Shown here piece by piece: positions 16,090 to 24,222 of a stretch of 29,053 bases of DNA. Position 1 is the stretch's first letter; the number at the start of each line of letters is the position of its first letter. The position numbers and the translations under genes were made by a program. The notes under the pieces were generated by a model that saw only the letters and a program-made list of their open reading frames with translations, was not told the origin of the DNA and did no database searches. The stretch is from positions 1 through 29,053 of the forward strand of contig JBBRZF010000026.1 of NCBI GenBank assembly GCA_038236965.1, read 5' to 3'. Source of the DNA: JBBRZF01 sp038236965 (lineage in GTDB: Bacteria; Acidobacteriota; Terriglobia; Terriglobales; Acidobacteriaceae).

Positions 16090-16578
16090 TTACAACTCGA
16101 TCTGATGAACAGCTTCGGTCAGGCGCGCCAGTTCTTGCATGTCTTGCGGCGTTACGCGCTCTACCTTCCACACCACCCAGCGTTCTCTTTCGATATCCGT
16201 GAAAGGGATCGCCTCCAGCAGGACAGCGGATTCCTTCAGCGAAGGACACAGCAGCAGAACCGCCAGCAATGCCGGACGCGTGCGCGGTAGCGGAGAGAGA
16301 ATGACCTCTAACCATTTATGGGCGGACACTTCCGCCGCCAATGGCGTTTGCGCGATAAGAGCGGTCAAGTCAGGTGCGGGAGCCGGATCGAGTTCCGCTC
16401 CGCCCAATACTTGCAGGTAGTGGCCCTCTATCTGAGCGGCACACAACGGGCAGCGTCCGTTGAGCGACTTCGGAACCTGCAATCGCAATTCATTCTCAAA
16501 GGGCAGGCCACGCATGCGCACCAGAATGCGAGAGAACATTCCCACCGCCGAATCGCGCAATTTGTGGTACGCAGGCAT
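16090..16578 (-). CDS. Protein of unknown function (162 residues)
   Basis: No family is recognised. Visible features are a basic N-terminus (YHKLRDSAVGMFSRILVRMRG), a possible metal-binding CPLC pair near residue 44 (RCPLCAAQIEGHYL), a Pro/Ala/Leu-rich middle and a hydrophobic stretch (PALLAVLLLCPSL) followed by WVVWKVERVTPQD. There is no signal peptide. AGGAG lies 13 nt before the ATG at 16578. The stop codon abuts that of the convergent SprT-like gene with no spacer, so transcripts from both strands must overlap. The reading frame is open, of good length and in a position not explained by another gene, but expression is unproven. Confidence 0.65.
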   Translation of the reverse strand: MPAYHKLRDSAVGMFSRILVRMRGLPFENELRLQVPKSLNGRCPLCAAQIEGHYLQVLGGAELDPAPAPDLTALIAQTPLAAEVSAHKWLEVILSPLPRTRPALLAVLLLCPSLKESAVLLEAIPFTDIERERWVVWKVERVTPQDMQELARLTEAVHQIEL

Positions 16579-16620
16579 GTCGAAGAACCTTCTCCTGAAG
16601 TTTGGCGAGTGTATCAGAGA

Positions 16621-16668
16621 GTGCGCGCTTCTCTAAGGAAACGTAGCGCGCACATTACTTTCGTAATG
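16621..16668. terminator. Pair of inverted repeats downstream of the acyltransferase gene
   Basis: GTGCGCGC (16621-16628) pairs perfectly with GCGCGCAC (16646-16653) around a 17-nt loop. Immediately adjacent, CATTAC (16653-16658) pairs with GTAATG (16663-16668) around TTTC. They lie 3' of the minus-strand acyltransferase gene and 5' of the 162-residue gene. There is no T-run, so they may be RNA-stabilising hairpins or an operator rather than an intrinsic terminator. Confidence 0.45.
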
Positions 16669-16696
16669 AAGGCCTGGGGAAGCGATGGGAGCGAGC

Positions 16697-17656
16697 CTAA
16701 GCGGCGATGGTGATGGTTCTTTCCTCGGCTACGGCCGCTATGGTCTCGGGGGTTGCCATTACGCGATAGAGCGGAACCGAGCCGGTTGCGACGCGTTTCT
16801 TGTAAGGATATTCGCCGGTGAGGAAGTCGCAGGTCAGCCCTGCAGCCAGGGAGCGGGCCGTGACCTCGTAAACCAGCAGCTGTCCGGGCGAGAGCGAAGA
16901 CCAGCGCACGTCGTAATACACGGTGTAGAAGTGGCGAACATTCTGGTGCCGGAAGGTCACCACGGCGGCGACCAACTCTCCCGCCGTTTCGTAGGTGAAT
17001 ATCTCGCAACTAGCGGGGTCGGCTGCGGCGACGCGCACCATGAACTCACGGCGACGTTCGTCGGTGAAGAGATTGCCCTGTGGCGTAGGTTGCGCCGACT
17101 TGCGTTCATAGATCAACTTGAGCAGCGCGGAGCTGCTGCCGTCGTGCTGCCGCAAGGTGATTCCCTTTCGCAACAATTTGCGCTCGCGACTCTGTAAACG
17201 TGAATGGTGCTCGCGGAATTCCGCGGCGGTCACGTCTGAAGGGCTTGCGTAAAGCGAGTTGCAGAATGGTTGCGGCTCAAACTCGGCCCAGCGCCGCTGC
17301 GCCAGTTCGCCGCGCAAGCTGTAGAAGTCCAGCGGCAACGACAACGAAGCCAACTCGCCCCACGCGTGGCGCAATACGTTTCCATCGCCTTCCTGGAGAA
17401 CGTCGCGATAATCGAACAGCTCTTCCCCGATAAGTCCAAGGCTGGTTCCTCCAGCAGAGAGCGCCGCCGGTATAATCGCCAACCCGGAGTCGGATTCCGC
17501 CAGCACGATGCGCGGAGCCGCCGTCGTTGCGAACATGGACAAGGCCATTCGCGTCCAGTGAAAGCTCTGGAAGATCGACGGCACAGCAAACCGCTCCCAG
17601 CGTGACTTCATCCGGTCGAGTGCATGCACGTCGCTGGCGATGATGGAACGGAACAA
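16697..17656 (-). CDS. GNAT/FemAB-like acyltransferase (BioF2/CelD-type domain)
   Basis: A 319-residue cytoplasmic protein with the FemAB/GNAT-type layout. An N-terminal half includes PSIFQSFHWTRMAL and PAALSAGGTSLGLIGEELFDYRDVL. A core with HHSRLQSRERKLLRKGI and LLKLIYERKSAQPT leads to EIFTYETAGELVAAVVTFRHQNVRHFYTVYYDVRWSSLSPGQLLVYEV, the GNAT-like beta strands with the acyl-CoA-binding SPGQLL turn. The end (TGEYPYKKRVATGSVPLYRV) is typical of the BioF2/CelD-like family. Such proteins are associated with exopolysaccharide or peptidoglycan assembly, but the substrate is unknown. The TTG at 17656 has AGGGG 6 nt upstream. The next gene upstream on this strand (tonB-like) ends 199 nt away and has its own terminator, so this gene probably has its own promoter. 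Confidence 0.83.
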   Translation of the reverse strand: MFRSIIASDVHALDRMKSRWERFAVPSIFQSFHWTRMALSMFATTAAPRIVLAESDSGLAIIPAALSAGGTSLGLIGEELFDYRDVLQEGDGNVLRHAWGELASLSLPLDFYSLRGELAQRRWAEFEPQPFCNSLYASPSDVTAAEFREHHSRLQSRERKLLRKGITLRQHDGSSSALLKLIYERKSAQPTPQGNLFTDERRREFMVRVAAADPASCEIFTYETAGELVAAVVTFRHQNVRHFYTVYYDVRWSSLSPGQLLVYEVTARSLAAGLTCDFLTGEYPYKKRVATGSVPLYRVMATPETIAAVAEERTITIAA

Positions 17657-17800
17657 GCAAGGCCCCTGGTGAGAATCCAGTACTGGTTGTTAGAAGCACC
17701 GAAGCGCGTTCGGGTTCTCCCGGTGGAGGCGCGAAGTTATTTGTGTTGGGATGAGCCGTCGCGGGAGCGGGTTTACGGCGCGCGATTCCCGCAGAGGGAT

Positions 17801-17837
17801 CCAATAGAAAAAGGAGAGGCAGGTTCTCCTCTCCTTT
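17801..17837 (-). terminator. Rho-independent terminator of the tonB-like gene
   Basis: On the minus strand AAAGGAGAGG (17837-17828) pairs with CCTCTCCTTT (17819-17810) over an 8-nt loop and runs into TTTTTCTATT. It lies about 20 nt after the stop of the tonB-like gene. Confidence 0.85.
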
Positions 17838-17855
17838 CTCCTTCTTTGGGCTCGG

Positions 17856-18857
17856 TTAGTAGAGTCTGAAATTGACCTCTACGTTGATCTGAACGGCGAC
17901 AGGTTTGCCGTCTTTCATCGCAGGCTCGAACTTCCAGTGGCGAACTGCTTCCATCGCCTTCTGGTCCAAACCCATGCCTAGGCTGCGCGCGATCTTCACG
18001 TCGCGAGGCTGGCCATCGGGACCAACAACAAGCCACAAAACTACAGTTCCCTGGTACTTCGCCTTGCGGGCTTCTTCCGAGTACTCAGGGTCAGGCGTAT
18101 TGAGCGCGCGCGGAGCGGAGACACCGCCGCCGACGCGGAACACGCCACCACCTATACCGCCGCCGCGTCCCGGACCAACGCCAGGACCGGTGCCGGATCC
18201 GACGCCGCCGCCGCTACCCGAACCAATGCCGCCGCCCGAACCTGTTCCGTTCGAAGCCGGGCCGGAAGGGATCGCAGACTTGGGATCGCCAAAGTTCGGC
18301 ATATTGTTCGAAGCCATCTTCACCTGCGGAGGAATGACCACCGTGGGTTCCACTTCAAGTTTCGGATGGTCGTTGCGCACAATCATCGCCGGAGGCGTGA
18401 TCTGTTCCATCGAAAACTTAGGCAGCTTGCCCTTGGGCGCCTGAAGCTTGTCGCGATCGCCGCCGCCGCCACCGCCACCGATCTGGTCGTTCCTTTTGTT
18501 CGAAAGCGGCATGTATTCGGAGATGTCCGGCGCGACCAGCATCACGTGCTCGTCGTTGACTACCTGCTTGGCCACCTTGGCTCCGGCAACGGTGGCGCCG
18601 ATAATTCCGGCTATAGCCAACACGTGCAATCCCATCGAGAACCAATTGCCCTTTTTGCGATAGTTGTACTCGCCCCATATCTCGCGCACACGGACGGGGC
18701 GCGATGTGAGCTGCAACGGCGGCAGCTTTTCGGGAAAGAAAGTGTCGTGGAAATTGCTCGTCAACGACTGCCAAAGGCCCTGTTCCAGGTTCTCCTTGGG
18801 CAGAAGGTGGAGCTCGGGGACATCATCCTTACGGGGAATCAATACCAGGTTTGACAT
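17856..18857 (-). CDS. TonB-family energy transducer
   Basis: A 333-residue inner-membrane protein with a TonB C-terminal domain: PDPEYSEEARKAKYQGTVVLWLVVGPDGQPRDVKIARSLGMGLDQKAMEAVRHWKFEPAMKDGKPVAV (about 252-325), the classical family motif. It ends with a beta strand for binding a TonB-dependent receptor. A long cytoplasmic N-terminal segment (about 72 residues) precedes one membrane helix (NWFSMGLHVLAIAGIIGATVAGA). The periplasmic linker is very Gly-rich (GSGGGIGSGSGGGVGSGTGPG) instead of Pro/Lys-rich. The role would be transmitting proton-motive force from an ExbBD-like motor to outer-membrane transporters. No exbB, exbD or receptor gene is adjacent. The ATG at 18857 has a weak AGAG site. 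It is divergent from ileS. Confidence 0.9.
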   Translation of the reverse strand: MSNLVLIPRKDDVPELHLLPKENLEQGLWQSLTSNFHDTFFPEKLPPLQLTSRPVRVREIWGEYNYRKKGNWFSMGLHVLAIAGIIGATVAGAKVAKQVVNDEHVMLVAPDISEYMPLSNKRNDQIGGGGGGGDRDKLQAPKGKLPKFSMEQITPPAMIVRNDHPKLEVEPTVVIPPQVKMASNNMPNFGDPKSAIPSGPASNGTGSGGGIGSGSGGGVGSGTGPGVGPGRGGGIGGGVFRVGGGVSAPRALNTPDPEYSEEARKAKYQGTVVLWLVVGPDGQPRDVKIARSLGMGLDQKAMEAVRHWKFEPAMKDGKPVAVQINVEVNFRLY

Positions 18858-19283
18858 AAGTCTCTAAGTTCGGCCCTTCATCCGCGGCTTAATTCGACGC
18901 CTCTGCTGGAAACATATGCACATTCACTGCCATTTTGCTTTTGCAGGAACATGGCCTAATTTCACCGGCTTTTGAACCCCACCCGTTGTTGTTGCTGAAT
19001 GTGGGTTCCTGCGTACCATCTTTTAGATGCAGCTCTTCCTATCCGGATACCCACAATCATCGGTAAATCGCGCAAATTCTTTAAGCCCCCACGGCTCGAT
19101 ATCTAGATAACCCTGGTGAACTTGAAATGTCGCGCTCTGTTCCCCGTGACTTTCCCACCACCAAGGTGTCTCTTTGGCCCGGCATTCCTCCGGTGTTGCC
19201 TCTCTCGTATAATGAAAGATTCACTGCGCAGAATTTGCACTGCCGTGGAATTTTGTTTTCATAGAGTTGGAGACCTGACCGTA
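18858..19283. other. Divergent intergenic region between the tonB-like gene and ileS
   Basis: About 426 nt with no credible gene. It should hold the promoters of both divergent genes. The ileS -10 at 19208-19213 is clear; I see no convincing promoter for the tonB-like gene. No tRNA, T-box or riboswitch was recognised. The reading frame of ileS stays open back to 19116, but this stretch is not protein-like. Confidence 0.6.
19208..19213 (+). promoter_or_regulatory. -10 element of the ileS promoter
   Basis: A perfect TATAAT lies in CTCGTATAATGAAAG. The -35 region (about 19185-19190, TTCCTC) is poor. Transcription would begin near 19220, downstream of the open-frame start at 19116, which argues that translation begins later, at GTG 19284. 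Confidence 0.55.
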
Positions 19284-22121
19284 GTGCCGCTCGAAATTAA
19301 AAAGACGCTGAACCTGCCGACGACCGACTTCTCCATGAAGGCCAACCTGCCCCTGAACGAGCCGAAAATGCTCGAAGCCTGGGAGCAGATGCGTATCTAT
19401 GACAAGATCCGCGAAGCCCGCAAAGGCGCGCCGTCGTACATCATGCATGATGGTCCCCCCTACGCGAACGGCCCCATTCACCTCGGACACGCGCTCAATA
19501 AGTGTCTGAAGGATTTCGTGGTCAAGACGCACAACATGGCCGGCTTCGACGCTCCCTACGTCCCCGGGTGGGATTGCCACGGACTGCCCATCGAGATCAA
19601 GGTGGACGAATCGCTCGGTCGCAAGAAACTCGAGATGGCGCCACTGGAAGTCCGCGCGGCCTGCCGCAAATACGCGCAGAAATATCTCGACCTGCAGCGC
19701 GAGCAGTTCAAACGCATCGGCGTCTTCGGACAATTCGACGACCCCTACTCCACCATGACCCCGCAGTACGAAGCCGCGGTCATCCGGAGTTTCTACGCCT
19801 TCTTTGAAAAGCAGATGGTCTACAAGGGCCTGAAACCGGTCTACTGGTGCATACACGACAAGACTGCGCTGGCCGAAGCCGAAGTGGAATACGCGAATCA
19901 CACTAGCCCCAGCATCTGGGTGCGCTATCCGCTGACGAGCGACGCGGCCTCCATCGACGCCGCTCTTGCCGGAAAGAAAGTTGCCACCATCATCTGGACG
20001 ACGACTCCGTGGACGCTGCCCGCGTCGATGGCCGTCGCTTTTAATCCGCGCGAGAACTATGTCGCGATCGACACCGGCGATTGGGTGTACATCGTCGCCG
20101 AACAACTTGCGCGCAACGTGATGACGGACACGAACATCTCCGGCGAAGTCATCGCGAACTTTCCCGGCAGCAAGCTTGAGCGCGTCACCTTCGCGCATCC
20201 TTTCCTCGAGCGCGGCATCCTCGGCGTGCTTGCCGATTACGTGACCATGGACCAGGGCACGGGCGCTGTTCACACCGCTCCCGCGCACGGTGCTGACGAT
20301 TTCTATACGGGCGTGAAGTACGGCATCGACCCGACTACGAAGGTCGACGAAGCTGGACGACTGCGCGACGGACTCCCCGAGTACGACGGCAAGCGCGTCT
20401 TCGACGCCAATCCGGCCATCGTGGAATTGCTGCGCTCGCGCGGCGTACTCATGGGCTTCGCGCAACTGGAGCACTCGTATCCGCACTGCTGGCGTTGCCA
20501 TAATCCCATCATCTTCCGCGCCACCGAGCAGTGGTTCATCAGCATGGAAGGCAAGCTCGATGGCGGAACACTGCGTTCTGTCGCGCTCGATGAGATCAAG
20601 AAAGTAAAGTGGGACCCTTCGTGGGGAGAGGAACGTATCTCCAACATGATTGCCACGCGTCCCGACTGGTGCATCTCGCGTCAACGCATCTGGGGCGTGC
20701 CCATCGCGGTCTTCTTCTGCGAGTGCGGCGAGGTGTTGAACGACAAGAAGGTGAACGCCGACATCGTGGATATCTTCGGACGCGAAGGCTCCGACGCCTG
20801 GTACAAGTACGAACCCGCGCATTTGCTGCCTGAAGGCACGAAGTGCGCGAAGTGCTCCGGCACGAACTTCCGCAAGGAGATGGACATCATCGACGTGTGG
20901 TTCGAGTCGGGCTCATCGCAAGCAGCCGTACTCGGCCATTTGCCGGAACTTCCCTGGCCCGCCGATCTCTATCTTGAAGGCGGCGACCAATATCGCGGAT
21001 GGTTCCATTCTTCGCTGCTCTGCGCCGTGGGACTGCATGGCGGAACTCCGTACCGCGCGGTGGCCACGAATGGCTGGACGCTGGATGACCAGGGTCGCGC
21101 GCAATCGAAATCGCTCGGCAACGTCGTCGATCCGGTCGATATCGCCAAGCGTATGGGCGGCGAAATCGTTCGCATGTGGGTGGCTTCGGTAGATTTCCGC
21201 GAAGACGTCGTCTCCACCGAAGTGCTGATGCAGCGCGTTGCAGAGAACTATCGCAAGATACGCAACACGTTCCGCTTCATCCTCAGCAACCTGGGCGATT
21301 TCGATCCCGCGCGCGACGCCGTGAAGTTCGACGACATGGAACCGCTGGACCAATTCATGCTGCTGCGTACGGTGGACATGTCCGCCGAGGTCCGCAGTTG
21401 GTACGACCAGATGTTGTTCCACCGCGTCTACCAGGCGCTGAACCAGTTCTGCAACGTCGAGTTGAGCGCCATCTATTTCGATGTGCTGAAGGACACGCTG
21501 TACACGGCGGCGCCGAACTCAGAGAAGCGTCGCTCGGCACAGACCGCCATCTGGCAGATAGGCGAAGCCCTGGTGCGGTTGGTCGCGCCCATCCTTAGCT
21601 TTACGGCCGAAGAGATCTGGCGGCACCTGCCGAAATTGCAAGACCGCGAAATCAGCGTGCACGTGGCGCAGTTCTTCACGGCGGCGGAGATCACCGGGCC
21701 GACGGCACAGGCGGACCACGGCAAATTGCGCCAGGAACTCGATGTGCTCTTCCAGTTGCGAGAAGAAGTACTGAAGGCTCTGGAAGTGGCGCGCAAAGAA
21801 AAACTGATCAACGCCGGACTGGAAGCGCTGGTCGAGATCACCGCTCCGCCTGCGGTTTACGAAGAAGCGAAGAAGTACGAACGGAACCTTCCTGCGATTT
21901 TCGTCGTATCTGCCGTTAGAGTCTTACCGGGAGCTGCTACCGCAGAGGGGCAGCTCGGCATCACGGTAAAGGTGGAACGCGCTCCGGGCGAGAAATGCGA
22001 ACGTTGCTGGAACTACTCCACACACGTTGGCGAAGACAAGGACTATCCGACGGTCTGCGAGCGCTGTAGCGCGGCCATTGCGGAAATCGAGCGCGAACGC
22101 AGCGCCGCGGGAGCTAGCTAG
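19284..22121 (+). CDS. ileS: Isoleucyl-tRNA synthetase
   Basis: Class I synthetase that charges tRNA-Ile in the cytosol. The HIGH motif is HLGH (residues 66-69 from the GTG at 19284), within GPPYANGPIHLGHALNK. The editing domain has TTPWTLPASMAVAFNP and the HTAPAHGADDF signature. WISRQRIWGVP-like CISRQRIWGVPI and WFESGSSQAAVL follow. The KMSKS loop reads AQSKSLGN (604-612), so the usual Met position is Gln. The C-terminus has the zinc module CERCWNY...CERC (residues 905-931 approximately), as in bacterial-type IleS. Length is 945 residues. The open frame extends to 19116, but the -10 box at 19208 and family comparison support GTG 19284, with GGAG 11 nt upstream. It is followed with a 1-nt gap by lspA. 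Confidence 0.97.
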   Translation: MPLEIKKTLNLPTTDFSMKANLPLNEPKMLEAWEQMRIYDKIREARKGAPSYIMHDGPPYANGPIHLGHALNKCLKDFVVKTHNMAGFDAPYVPGWDCHGLPIEIKVDESLGRKKLEMAPLEVRAACRKYAQKYLDLQREQFKRIGVFGQFDDPYSTMTPQYEAAVIRSFYAFFEKQMVYKGLKPVYWCIHDKTALAEAEVEYANHTSPSIWVRYPLTSDAASIDAALAGKKVATIIWTTTPWTLPASMAVAFNPRENYVAIDTGDWVYIVAEQLARNVMTDTNISGEVIANFPGSKLERVTFAHPFLERGILGVLADYVTMDQGTGAVHTAPAHGADDFYTGVKYGIDPTTKVDEAGRLRDGLPEYDGKRVFDANPAIVELLRSRGVLMGFAQLEHSYPHCWRCHNPIIFRATEQWFISMEGKLDGGTLRSVALDEIKKVKWDPSWGEERISNMIATRPDWCISRQRIWGVPIAVFFCECGEVLNDKKVNADIVDIFGREGSDAWYKYEPAHLLPEGTKCAKCSGTNFRKEMDIIDVWFESGSSQAAVLGHLPELPWPADLYLEGGDQYRGWFHSSLLCAVGLHGGTPYRAVATNGWTLDDQGRAQSKSLGNVVDPVDIAKRMGGEIVRMWVASVDFREDVVSTEVLMQRVAENYRKIRNTFRFILSNLGDFDPARDAVKFDDMEPLDQFMLLRTVDMSAEVRSWYDQMLFHRVYQALNQFCNVELSAIYFDVLKDTLYTAAPNSEKRRSAQTAIWQIGEALVRLVAPILSFTAEEIWRHLPKLQDREISVHVAQFFTAAEITGPTAQADHGKLRQELDVLFQLREEVLKALEVARKEKLINAGLEALVEITAPPAVYEEAKKYERNLPAIFVVSAVRVLPGAATAEGQLGITVKVERAPGEKCERCWNYSTHVGEDKDYPTVCERCSAAIAEIERERSAAGAS

Positions 22122-22122
22122 C

Positions 22123-22635
22123 TTGAGCGAACGGAAGTTGGCGTTACGAAAATACTATCTATTGCTTGCGGGATTCGTATTCCTGCTCGACCAGTTGGCA
22201 AAATGGGTCGTAGTGCGGAAGATCCCGCTCAATGACAGCATTCCCGTACTCGACGGATTCTTCCGGCTCTCGCACGTGCGCAATCCGGGTGCGGCCTTCG
22301 GCCTCTTCGCCGAATCGAATTCCTCGTTGCGCATCGTGTTCCTGGTGCTGTTCTCGCTGTTTGCCATGAGCGTCGTAGGCTGGCTATTGTGGAAGAGCAG
22401 CCATGTGCTCAGCACCACGGGAATCGCGCTGGCGCTGATTCTCGGCGGAGCATTTGGCAATCTCTATGACCGCTTGGCCAATGGATACGTGGTGGACTTT
22501 CTGGCCTTCTACTTCGGCTCCTACCACTGGCCGGACTTCAACGTGGCCGATAGCGCCATCGTTGTAGGCGCGTTTCTACTGGTGGCCGAAATCCTCTTTG
22601 CGAAGACTCCGACAGAAGAGCCGGTGAAGAGCTAA
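22123..22635 (+). CDS. lspA: Lipoprotein signal peptidase (signal peptidase II)
   Basis: Aspartic membrane protease that cleaves prolipoprotein signal peptides after diacylglyceryl transfer. It has four predicted membrane helices. Conserved blocks are FLLDQLAKW (D23, Q24), SHVRNPGAAFGLF, GNLYDRLANGYVVDFL and FNVADSAIVVG. The catalytic pair is D116 and D143, both present. The start is TTG at 22123, with GGGAG 9 nt upstream, giving 170 residues. The frame opens earlier inside ileS but those residues are not family-like. It starts 2 nt after the ileS stop, and the ileS-lspA pair is a widespread arrangement in bacteria. Identification is secure. Confidence 0.96.
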   Translation: MSERKLALRKYYLLLAGFVFLLDQLAKWVVVRKIPLNDSIPVLDGFFRLSHVRNPGAAFGLFAESNSSLRIVFLVLFSLFAMSVVGWLLWKSSHVLSTTGIALALILGGAFGNLYDRLANGYVVDFLAFYFGSYHWPDFNVADSAIVVGAFLLVAEILFAKTPTEEPVKS

Positions 22636-22641
22636 GAGCAG

Positions 22642-22740
22642 TAGTGAGTAGCGCGTGGCGAGTAGTGAGTCGGAACACTGCTATGTTTTTACTCGCAACT
22701 CACAACTCGCAACTCACAACTCGGTACTCACAACTCGCTA
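22642..22740. repeat. Inverted arrays of a 7-bp repeat (TNGYGAG)
   Basis: The left array (22642-22669) has four heptads reading TAGTGAG, TAGCGCG, TGGCGAG, TAGTGAG. The right array (22692-22740) has seven heptads in the opposite orientation (CTCGCAA, CTCACAA, CTCGCAA, CTCACAA, CTCGGTA, CTCACAA, CTCGCTA). The arrays can pair imperfectly into a long hairpin with about a 22-nt loop. They fill nearly the whole gap between the convergent lspA and CDF transporter stop codons. Confidence 0.88.
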
Positions 22741-22747
22741 CTTTCCC

Positions 22748-24172
22748 CTACCTTCGGTTATCCGTCTTCGGCTCCGGATGGATCAATACGCGGAACAGTT
22801 GCGGCGCTGCCTGTTTAAAGCGGATTTCCAGCGCTGTCTGCACATCGTGGACTTCCGAGAGCGGCAGATGGTCGCTCATGGTCACGTGGCAGGAGACGTA
22901 GAGATGGTCTCTCACGCGCTTCACCACCACTTCATGAACGTCCACCACCTCGGAAAATTCGTCGCCAATCATCTGTAGTTTCTGCTCCAACTCTTTGTCT
23001 TCCACGATTTCGTCGCCGGTTTCGATGGTGGCGGGTTCGCTCTCTATGTGGGTGAGGATGGAGGAGATCTCCGGCACCGCTCGCCTGATGTCGTTTTCCA
23101 GGGCGGTGACGCGGTCGTGCGCGGAGAGCAGCGGCAGGCGTTCGTCGAGTTCGACGTGCAACTCCACGTGGAGCGAGCCCACCAGGTCCTGCACGCTCAC
23201 GTCATGAACCATGAGGTTGTTGTCCATGGCCGCGGCGCGTATGCGGTCGAAGATGTTTTCCGTGTTCACCGCTCGCGGGATGGCCTTCACCAGCACGTCC
23301 GCTTCTTTCAAAACCCTATGAACGGCGTCGGTGGTGTCCGCTACCACCTGGTCGGATTTCTGGAAGGTGACATTGCGGGCCATGGCAATGGCGAGGTCGG
23401 CGAAGTAGCGATTGCCTGCGCGGCGTATGCGCACGCGCTCCACGGCAAGCACGCCGGGGACGGAGGTTACCTCGTCGATGATCTGGGCTCGCACACCGGC
23501 CGGAGCCGCATCCAGCAATGCGTCGATAGTTTGTCGCGCCAGTCGCCAGCTCACATAGACCACCACGCCCGCCACGACGAGCGCGGAGATAGGGTCGGCC
23601 TTCATCAGGTACGGATTATGGGTGGAGCGGCCTACCATCACGAATATCAAACCGACGATGACCACGGAGCTCGACCAGATGTCGGTGCTGAAATGCAGCG
23701 CATCGGCCTGCAAAGCCTGGCTATCGTACTTGTCTGCCACGCGCTTCAGAGAGCGCGAGCGCCAGTAATCCATGACGATGGAGAAGATCATCACGGCGAA
23801 TGCCCACTTGCTGGGCTCTATCTCCACGCTCTGGAAGAACAATCGCTTGACGGCTTCATATACGATCCACACGCATGTCAGCAGCAAAAGTCCGGTTTCG
23901 ATGAAGGCGGAAAAATTCTCTACCTTGCCGTGTCCGTATTGATGGTCGGCGTCGGCGGGCTTGTCGCTCACGCGCACGGAAATCATGGTGATGACCGCGG
24001 CTACCAGGTCGAGCGCCGAATGCAACGCCTCCGACATGATGCCCAAACTGCCCGTCGAAACGCCCACGACAAACTTCAGCCCGGTGATCGCAATCGCCGC
24101 GAAGACCGAGTTCTGGGCGACGGTTCGTTTCTCCGTCTGCATGATTGACAAGCTGTTATGGGTATCCGGCAT
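22748..24172 (-). CDS. Cation diffusion facilitator (CDF) family metal transporter with extended C-terminus
   Basis: A 474-residue inner-membrane proton/metal antiporter. The transmembrane region (about 20-205) has the paired metal sites: H51-x3-D55 in EALHSALDLVAA (helix 2) and H160-x3-D164 in DALHFSTDIWSS (helix 5). The DHQYGHGKVE loop is typical of the family. The HD/HD pattern suggests Zn(II) preference, by analogy. The cytoplasmic part is long and contains three ferredoxin-like units rather than one: NRYFADLAIAMARNVTFQKSDQV, GSLHVELHVELDERLPLLSAHDRV and DHLYVSCHVTMSDHLPLSEVHDV. The ATG at 24172 has GGAGAG just upstream. The frame stays open far beyond it (to about 24667), but that part is antisense to the SurA-like gene and is not protein-like. 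No metal regulator gene is adjacent. Confidence 0.92.
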   Translation of the reverse strand: MPDTHNSLSIMQTEKRTVAQNSVFAAIAITGLKFVVGVSTGSLGIMSEALHSALDLVAAVITMISVRVSDKPADADHQYGHGKVENFSAFIETGLLLLTCVWIVYEAVKRLFFQSVEIEPSKWAFAVMIFSIVMDYWRSRSLKRVADKYDSQALQADALHFSTDIWSSSVVIVGLIFVMVGRSTHNPYLMKADPISALVVAGVVVYVSWRLARQTIDALLDAAPAGVRAQIIDEVTSVPGVLAVERVRIRRAGNRYFADLAIAMARNVTFQKSDQVVADTTDAVHRVLKEADVLVKAIPRAVNTENIFDRIRAAAMDNNLMVHDVSVQDLVGSLHVELHVELDERLPLLSAHDRVTALENDIRRAVPEISSILTHIESEPATIETGDEIVEDKELEQKLQMIGDEFSEVVDVHEVVVKRVRDHLYVSCHVTMSDHLPLSEVHDVQTALEIRFKQAAPQLFRVLIHPEPKTDNRR

Positions 24173-24191
24173 TGCTCTCCGTACGCCGTCC

Positions 24192-24222
24192 TTGGTTTCG
24201 ATTGGCGTCTGAACATTATAAA
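24192..24222 (+). promoter_or_regulatory. Putative promoter of the SurA-like gene, overlapping a minus-strand -10
   Basis: TTGGTT (24192-24197) and TATAAA (24217-24222) with a 19-nt spacer could drive the SurA-like gene. The same A+T patch reads TATAAT on the minus strand (24220-24215), a possible -10 for the CDF transporter gene. The spacing is not ideal and the -35 on the minus strand is unclear. Confidence 0.35.

Noticed and set aside
19116..19283. 56-residue N-terminal extension of IleS
   Set aside because: A TATAAT box lies inside it at 19208 and the residues are not family-like, so the start was moved to GTG 19284.
18858..19283. T-box leader or tRNA-sensing element for ileS
   Set aside because: No T-box sequence or terminator-antiterminator pair was recognised.
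19221..20822. 533-codon minus-strand open frame across ileS
   Set aside because: Antisense to clear synthetase motifs and composed of His/Arg/Asp-rich non-family sequence.
22642..22740. CRISPR-like array
   Set aside because: The units are 7 bp with no spacers and are inverted in two blocks, so it is a simple-sequence repeat.
23048..24148. 366-codon plus-strand frame across the CDF gene
   Set aside because: The minus strand has the transporter motifs; this frame is His/Gly-rich antisense.
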